A stretch of 10,354 nucleotides of DNA, from NCBI GenBank assembly GCA_028292065.1, contig JAQGNC010000502.1, positions 1 to 10,354 on the forward strand, read 5' to 3'. How positions within the stretch are numbered: the stretch's first letter is position 1; each line of letters opens with the position of its first letter. Position numbers and translations under genes: made by a program. Under the pieces are notes generated by a model. The model did no database searches. It had not been told where the DNA came from and saw nothing but the letters and a program-made list of their open reading frames with translations. This document shows, piece after piece, positions 6,519-10,354 of this stretch. Source of the stretch: Betaproteobacteria bacterium (GTDB taxonomy: Bacteria; Pseudomonadota; Gammaproteobacteria; Burkholderiales; SG8-41).

Positions 6519-7744
6519 TGCGCCGCGTCGTCGTCACCGGCATGGCGGGAATCACCGCGCTCGGCGACGCGTGGGAAACGATCGAGCCCGCTTTGCGCGC
6601 GCGCCGCAACGCGGTGCGTGCGATGCACGAGTGGGCGTGGATGCACGAGCTGCAATCGAAGCTCGCAGCACCCGCAGACCACTTCATCGCGCCGTCCCAC
6701 TACCCGCGCAAGACCGTTCGTTCGATGGGCCGCGTGGCGCTGATGTCGGTGCGTGCGAGCGAAGTGGCATTGGCGCACGCCGGTCTGCTCGACGACGCAG
6801 AGCTCAAAGGCGGCCGCGCGGGCATCGCGTACGGCTCGTCGTCGGGAAGCATCGAGCCGCTGAAAGGATTCGGCACGCTGCTCACCACCGGCAGCATGCG
6901 TGAGCTCACCTCGACGAGCTACATCCAGATGATGAGCCACACCGCGGCGGTGAACATCGGGTTGTATTTCGGGCTGAAAGGACGCGTCATCCCGACGAGC
7001 AGCGCGTGCACGTCGGCGAGCCAGGCGATCGGCTTCGGATACGAGGCGATACGCTGGGGCAAACAGGACGTGATGGTCGCCGGCGGCTCGGACGAGCTCT
7101 CGCCCACGCACGGCGCGGTCTTCGACACCCTGTTCGCGACGAGCCAGAAGAATGACAGCCCCGAGACCACGCCGCGGCCTTTCGACCGTGACCGCGACGG
7201 CCTGGTGGTCGGCGAAGGCGCCGCGACCCTGATCCTCGAAGAGCGCGAGCACGCGCTTGCGCGAGGCGCGCGCATACACGCGGAGATCGTCGGTTTCGGC
7301 TGCAATTCGGACGGCGCGCACATCACCCAGCCCGAAGCCGAGACCATGGGCGGCGCGATGCGTCTCGCACTCGAGGATGCTTCGCTCGCGCCGGAGGCGA
7401 TCGGCTGGGTGAACGCGCACGGCACCGCGACCGATCGCGGCGACGTCGCGGAGACGCAGGCGACCCGCGCTGTTTTCGGGCGCGCGATACCGATCAGCGC
7501 GCTCAAGAGTTATTTCGGTCATACGCTCGGCGCGTGCGGAGGCATCGAAGCGTGGCTCGGCATAGAGATGAACCGCATCGGCTGGATTTCGCCGACGATC
7601 AATCTCGCGCACGTCGATCCGCGCTGCGGCGACCTCGATTACGTCGTCGGCGAAGGCCGACAGATGAGCAGCGAGTATTTCATGAGCAACAACTTTGCAT
7701 TCGGCGGCATCAATACGTCGCTGGTCTTTCGCCAGCCGGGCTGA
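6518..7744 (+). CDS. apeR: Beta-ketoacyl-ACP synthase, ApeR-like (KS2)
   Basis: A 408-residue FabF-like condensing enzyme with a complete catalytic set: Cys164 in SSACTSAS, His301 in NAHGTAT, Lys330 and His335 in LKSYFGHTLG, and a C-terminal NNFAFGGIN loop. Segments such as RPFDRDRDGLVVGEG and ISALKSYFGHTLGACGG resemble the ketosynthase that closes the O-P-Q-R block of aryl polyene clusters. In the reconstituted pathway ApeR acts as a homodimer, separate from the main ketosynthase/chain-length-factor pair, and probably serves starter elongation or an accessory condensation. The ATG at 6518 overlaps the reductase stop (TGATG), so coupling is likely. Starting here gives the family-standard MRRVVVTGMAGITALG N-terminus. 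It ends the run of overlapping genes; the next start is 59 bases away. Confidence 0.91.
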   Translation: MRRVVVTGMAGITALGDAWETIEPALRARRNAVRAMHEWAWMHELQSKLAAPADHFIAPSHYPRKTVRSMGRVALMSVRASEVALAHAGLLDDAELKGGRAGIAYGSSSGSIEPLKGFGTLLTTGSMRELTSTSYIQMMSHTAAVNIGLYFGLKGRVIPTSSACTSASQAIGFGYEAIRWGKQDVMVAGGSDELSPTHGAVFDTLFATSQKNDSPETTPRPFDRDRDGLVVGEGAATLILEEREHALARGARIHAEIVGFGCNSDGAHITQPEAETMGGAMRLALEDASLAPEAIGWVNAHGTATDRGDVAETQATRAVFGRAIPISALKSYFGHTLGACGGIEAWLGIEMNRIGWISPTINLAHVDPRCGDLDYVVGEGRQMSSEYFMSNNFAFGGINTSLVFRQPG

Positions 7745-7793
7745 AGCGGCGCGGACAACTGGACCAAACCGCAGTCTTTCAATAACAACTCAC

Positions 7794-7798
7794 GGAGG
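7794..7798 (+). promoter_or_regulatory. Strong Shine-Dalgarno for the secreted protein gene
   Basis: GGAGG lies 5 bases before the ATG at 7804 and is the best ribosome-binding site on the plus strand of this window. It fixes that start. It follows a run of genes that start by stop/start overlap, so this gene can be translated independently of its upstream neighbours. In the 59-base gap (7745-7803) I see no convincing promoter or terminator. Confidence 0.75.
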
Positions 7799-7803
7799 TT
7801 TCG

Positions 7804-8247
7804 ATGCAAGTCAGAAATGTGCTGATGGTTCTCGTCGCGTTTTTCCTCGGGCTGGTTGCGTTGAGCGCGAATGCGCAGCGCACTCCCGTTCCGGTGATCG
7901 ATTACGTGAACGAGAGCTGGTCGCGCCCCGACAGCAAGCAGCTGACCGCGGACCAGGTGAGGCAGGCGATCCGTGCGGCGATCCAGGAGCACAAGGCGGA
8001 GGGCAAATACCCGTGGCAGGTCGAGCCCACGAGCGACGGCAACCTTCTCGCCACCGTCGGCGTGCGCAACAAGCACATCGTGCGCGTGACCGTCAGCAAT
8101 ACCGCGAGCAACTTCAGCGTGGTGTATCAGGGCAGCGCCGACATGAAAGCGGCGAAGACGCCGGAAGGCTGGACGATTCACCCTTTCTACAACCGGTGGG
8201 TTGGCGACCTGGTCAGGGCGATCAAAGAAAAGCTCAGCCGCACGTGA
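7804..8247 (+). CDS. Small secreted (periplasmic) protein of unknown function
   Basis: A 147-residue protein with a textbook signal peptide: MQVRN, a hydrophobic core at about residues 6-21, then ANA before Gln25, the likely signal peptidase I site. There is no lipobox Cys, so a soluble periplasmic product is expected. The mature part (about 123 residues) has a helix-forming stretch around residues 45-66, beta-strand-like segments and a C-terminal IHPFYNRW motif (125-132) followed by a basic helix. An I-H-x-x-Y-N-x-W ending is familiar from small uncharacterised periplasmic proteins of proteobacteria, but I cannot name a family. It lies between two ketosynthase genes on the same strand, 31 bases before KS3, so co-transcription is likely. 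A link to pigment transport or envelope placement is possible but unproven. Confidence 0.85.
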   Translation: MQVRNVLMVLVAFFLGLVALSANAQRTPVPVIDYVNESWSRPDSKQLTADQVRQAIRAAIQEHKAEGKYPWQVEPTSDGNLLATVGVRNKHIVRVTVSNTASNFSVVYQGSADMKAAKTPEGWTIHPFYNRWVGDLVRAIKEKLSRT

Positions 8248-8278
8248 CGAGCGTGCCGCTCCCGCGGCGCGCACACGC

Positions 8279-9490
8279 ATGAGCCGGCGTGTCGTCATCA
8301 CCGGGATGGGGCTCGTCTCGTGCATCGGTAACGAGCTCGACACGGTCGCCGCTGCGCTGCGTGACGGTCGCAGCGGCATCCGCCGCATCGACGAATACGC
8401 GGCGCTCGAGTTGCGCAGCCAGGTCGCGGGCGTGCCGTCGATCGCCGACGAGCCTGCGATCGACCGCAAGATCCGCCGCTACATGGGGGACGCGGCGCTC
8501 TACGCCTACTGCGCGATGCGCCGCGCGCTCGACGATGCGCGGCTCGCGCCTGTCGACATGGCGTCGCCGCGAGTCGGCCTGGTCGTGGGCTCGGGCATAG
8601 GCTCGGCGCAGCACATCATCGAGAACGTCGACACCATGCGCGCGAAAGGCCGGCACAAGCTGCCGCCGTATCTCGTGCCGCGAGTGATGGCGAGCAGCGC
8701 GTCGGCGTGCCTTTCAACCGCTTACGGCATCCGCGGCGCGTCGTACTCGATCAGCTCGGCGTGCGCGACCTCGGCGCATTGCATGGGCAGCGCTTTCGAT
8801 CTGATCGCCGCGGGCCGCCAGGATATCGTCATCGCCGGCGGCTGCGAGGAAATCTACTGGGCAGGCATGATGTTCTTCGATGCCATGGGCGTGCTGTCGA
8901 CCGCGTACAACGACCACCCGCTGACAGCATCGAGGCCGTACGATGCGGCGCGCGACGGTTTCGTGCTGGCGGGTGGCGCAGGCATCGTCGTGATGGAAGC
9001 GCTCGAGCACGCACAGGCGCGAGGCGCTAGAGCGCACCTCGAAATGACCGGTTACGGCTCGAGCTCGGACGGCTCGGACATGGTGGCGCCGACGGTCGAA
9101 GGCCCGGCTGATGCGATGCGCGCGGCAGTGCAGAGCCTCGGGCAGCGCGTCGATTACATCAACACCCACGCCACTTCGACCCCGCAGGGCGACACCGCCG
9201 AAGTCAAAGCGATGCAGGCGGTGTTCGGCGACGCGCTTCCGGCTTTCTCTTCGACCAAAGGGCTCACCGGACACCCCATCGCGGCCGCGGGCGCGCACGA
9301 GGCGATCTACTGCGCACTGATGATGAGGGACGGCTTCGTCGCGGGCTCGCCGACGGTGCAAGCGCTCGAGCCGGCGCTCGAAGGCCTGCCGCTCGTGCGC
9401 GAAACTCGCGAAGCGCGAATCGACGCGGTCCTGTCGAACAGCCTCGGCTTCGGCGGCACCAACGTGAGCCTCGCGTTCAGGCGTGTTTGA
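8279..9490 (+). CDS. FabB-like beta-ketoacyl-ACP synthase (KS3)
   Basis: A 403-residue condensing enzyme, close in length and pattern to KAS I (FabB, about 406 residues). FabB-like blocks include SISSACATSAHC around the nucleophile Cys162, a GYGSSSDGSDMVAP segment, His297 in NTHATSTPQGD, Lys327 and His332 in STKGLTGHPIAAAG, and SNSLGFGGTN at the C-terminus. All catalytic residues are present, so it should be an active ketosynthase and not a Cys-less chain-length factor. The first His motif reads H-A-T, not H-G-T. Possible roles are a third aryl polyene ketosynthase, a dedicated FabB for primary fatty acids, or a functional stand-in for a chain-length factor. The start ATG 8279 gives the standard MSRRVVITGMGLVSCIGN N-terminus. 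No clear Shine-Dalgarno is visible, so it may depend on translation of the secreted-protein gene 31 bases upstream. It is the last gene of the cluster. Confidence 0.9.
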   Translation: MSRRVVITGMGLVSCIGNELDTVAAALRDGRSGIRRIDEYAALELRSQVAGVPSIADEPAIDRKIRRYMGDAALYAYCAMRRALDDARLAPVDMASPRVGLVVGSGIGSAQHIIENVDTMRAKGRHKLPPYLVPRVMASSASACLSTAYGIRGASYSISSACATSAHCMGSAFDLIAAGRQDIVIAGGCEEIYWAGMMFFDAMGVLSTAYNDHPLTASRPYDAARDGFVLAGGAGIVVMEALEHAQARGARAHLEMTGYGSSSDGSDMVAPTVEGPADAMRAAVQSLGQRVDYINTHATSTPQGDTAEVKAMQAVFGDALPAFSSTKGLTGHPIAAAGAHEAIYCALMMRDGFVAGSPTVQALEPALEGLPLVRETREARIDAVLSNSLGFGGTNVSLAFRRV

Positions 9491-9519
9491 TCGCGAACTC
9501 GATGCGGAGCACAGTCGAG

Positions 9520-10041
9520 TCAGTAAAGACCGTCGACGTACCGGGCGATAGGGTCCTTCAGCAATGACTCCGGGCTGGTGGGGGTGAGCGAGACGATTCG
9601 GCTGCGGCCTTCGATGCTGTTGGAGGTGATCTCGGCGCCGGTCGCGGCGTCGATGATACTTATCCGCAACGCTACGCGGCTGGGACGGCCTGACCACTCG
9701 GTCGCCCGATGCTCCCATTGAGCGATCACCGGTGAGACGACGTAGGCGGCATTGAGTTTTTTCGCGGCCTCGACCGCTTGTTCCTTTGTCGTCGCACGCT
9801 CCGCGACGTGCACACGCGCTGCCGTGCGTGAGAACGCGCTGGCGACGGCCTGCGCAACCGCTTGCCCCGACCCGGCTGATTGCCTTGAACCGGACCCGCC
9901 ATCTTCAGGCACAGTGATATAAACCGATTTTTGCCTATCGAGACGATTCGATGCAGCGGTGCCTGCGAGATTTTGAACCTGATAGTGGGCAGTGCATCCG
10001 CACAGCATAGCCAACATGCAACATAGAACGAGAACCCGCAT
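9520..10041 (-). CDS. DUF4823-type lipoprotein
   Basis: A 173-residue lipoprotein on the minus strand. The short signal peptide ends in the lipobox L13-C14-G15-C16 with Thr following, consistent with outer-membrane sorting. A conserved-looking core has VPEDGG, SGQAVAQAV and the block WEHRATEWSG (109-118), and the protein ends in ARYVDGLY. This pattern matches my recollection of the DUF4823 lipoproteins of gamma- and betaproteobacteria; function unknown. The frame is open upstream to 10122, with ATGs at 10122, 10047 and 10041. I chose 10041 because the GGGAGG ribosome site is 7 bases from it but only 1 base from 10047. It converges on KS3 with a 29-base gap. Its 5' part is less G+C-rich than the polyketide genes. 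It is probably a flanking gene, not part of the cluster. Confidence 0.82.
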   Translation of the reverse strand: MRVLVLCCMLAMLCGCTAHYQVQNLAGTAASNRLDRQKSVYITVPEDGGSGSRQSAGSGQAVAQAVASAFSRTAARVHVAERATTKEQAVEAAKKLNAAYVVSPVIAQWEHRATEWSGRPSRVALRISIIDAATGAEITSNSIEGRSRIVSLTPTSPESLLKDPIARYVDGLY

Positions 10042-10176
10042 CTTCATGCCTCCCTGTTCGTTCAAGCACGTCCGGATCGTCGCCGGCTCTTGTCCATAGT
10101 GCAGCAGAACACGTGACGCCATGTCAAACTCGGCAGCAGGATGAGCGATTCAATCATAATGAACAAGGCATGATCG
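10042..10176. promoter_or_regulatory. Divergent intergenic region between lipoprotein and xerD-like genes
   Basis: These 135 bases separate two divergent genes and must hold both promoters. On the minus strand a perfect TTGACA lies at 10127-10122, but the hexamer at the ideal 17-base spacing (CTGCAC) is a poor -10 and TATGGA comes too late. On the plus strand CATAAT at 10155-10160 is a good -10 match, without a recognisable -35. On the minus strand GGGAGG at 10054-10049 is the ribosome site of the lipoprotein. On the plus strand AAGG at 10165-10168 lies 8 bases before GTG 10177. The promoter calls are tentative. Confidence 0.4.
10049..10054 (-). promoter_or_regulatory. Shine-Dalgarno deciding the lipoprotein start
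   Basis: GGGAGG on the minus strand lies 7 bases upstream of the ATG at 10041 and only 1 base from the in-frame ATG at 10047. The spacing favours the 10041 start, which also gives the cleanest signal peptide (MRVLVLCC...). Confidence 0.65.
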
Positions 10177-10354
10177 GTGGCCACAGTGCAGGTTGACGAC
10201 CCCAAGCTCGACGAATTCTGCGACGCCCTGTGGCTCGAAGACGGTCTGTCACGCAACACCCTCGACAGCTACCGGGGCGATCTGAATCTGTTCGGTGCGT
10301 GGCTGCAGCGCTCGACCGGTCGCGCGCTGCGTGATGCGGGGCACGGAGACATCC
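10177..10354 (+). CDS. xerD: XerD-like tyrosine recombinase, N-terminal part (partial)
   Basis: Only the first 59 codons are in the window; the gene runs off the right edge. The visible part is the N-terminal core-binding (SAM-like) domain of a Xer recombinase: FCDALWLEDGLSRNTLDSYR followed by DLNLFGAWL, very close to the XerD pattern (FLDALWLE...NTLxxYRRDL). XerD works with XerC at dif sites to resolve chromosome dimers. The catalytic domain is not visible, so activity cannot be judged. The start is GTG 10177: there is an in-frame stop at 10171-10173, and AAGG lies 8 bases before the GTG. GTG 10186 is the alternative. The DALWLE block and the plain setting argue for the housekeeping gene over a phage or island integrase. 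Confidence 0.8.
   Translation, partial: MATVQVDDPKLDEFCDALWLEDGLSRNTLDSYRGDLNLFGAWLQRSTGRALRDAGHGDI

Noticed and set aside
8201..8278. An upstream in-frame ATG at 8201 that would lengthen KS3 by 26 residues
   Set aside because: It lies inside the secreted-protein gene, and the added residues look unlike any ketosynthase. Starting at 8279 gives the standard RRVVITGMGLVS N-terminus.
9497..9520. Inverted repeat ACTCGA/TCGAGT with a 12-base loop between the convergent genes, as a possible terminator
   Set aside because: A 6-base stem with a 12-base loop and no T-run on either strand is too weak to call a terminator. A chance match is likely.
10093..10127. A complete sigma-70 promoter for the lipoprotein gene
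   Set aside because: TTGACA at 10127-10122 is perfect, but no acceptable -10 lies at 16-18 bases. The nearest candidate, TATGGA, is 23 bases away. I keep it only as a tentative note in the intergenic entry.
10177..10354. Tyrosine recombinase fragment as the integrase of a genomic island carrying the cluster
   Set aside because: The visible N-terminal domain matches housekeeping XerD closely (DALWLEDGLSRNTL). No tRNA, direct repeats or other mobility genes are visible. Only 59 codons can be read, so this cannot be excluded, but nothing supports it.
1..10354. CRISPR arrays, tRNA or rRNA genes, insertion sequences, large direct repeats
   Set aside because: I read the sequence for regularly spaced repeats, cloverleaf-like GTTCGAxTC motifs with acceptor stems, transposase motifs and long terminal repeats and found none. 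Coding density is close to complete and no gene-free stretch exceeds 140 bases.

Overview
The window holds the downstream half of an aryl polyene (APE) type II polyketide gene cluster from a high-G+C proteobacterium. A betaproteobacterium is the best guess, from the strong G/C bias at codon third positions, the gene order and the housekeeping flank; this is an inference, not a phylogenetic placement. APEs are membrane-attached aryl-capped polyene pigments that protect against oxidative stress.

Layout. Positions 1-122 are the last 39 codons of an upstream gene, probably an aromatic amino acid (histidine/tyrosine-type) ammonia-lyase that would supply the aryl starter. A tightly packed plus-strand operon follows: hotdog thioesterase (119-544), LolA-like periplasmic carrier (541-1245), 12-TM MMPL/RND exporter (1255-3564), DUF3261 lipoprotein (3561-4115), ketosynthase 1 (ApeO-like, 4112-5338), hotdog dehydratase (ApeP-like, 5335-5775), ketoreductase (ApeQ-like, 5772-6518) and ketosynthase 2 (ApeR-like, 6518-7744). 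All junctions but one are ATGA, GTGA or TGATG stop/start overlaps, which points to translational coupling. After a 59-base gap come a small secreted protein with a strong Shine-Dalgarno (7804-8247) and a third, FabB-like ketosynthase (8279-9490).

The cluster ends at 9490. A minus-strand DUF4823-type lipoprotein gene (9520-10041) converges on it. A divergent 135-base intergenic region then leads into the start of a XerD-type tyrosine recombinase (10177 to the window end), which is probably housekeeping.

How the genes work together. The ketosynthases condense malonyl-ACP units, the reductase makes the 3-hydroxyacyl-ACP, and the dehydratase (probably as a heterodimer with an ApeI-type partner encoded outside the window) makes the conjugated double bond. 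The thioesterase acts on acyl thioesters. The exporter, the LolA-like protein and the outer-membrane lipoprotein plausibly move the finished lipid-like pigment to the outer membrane. ACPs, the ligase, the ApeI-like dehydratase, the glycosyl/acyltransferase and any chain-length factor are not in the window and are expected upstream.

The cluster class is known, so I do not claim a new system. The points most worth checking are a dehydratase without the canonical catalytic His, a ketoreductase with Ser in place of the tetrad Asn, three ketosynthases that all keep a full catalytic set, and an unexplained secreted protein between the second and third ketosynthases. I found no tRNA, rRNA, CRISPR array, insertion sequence or large repeat.
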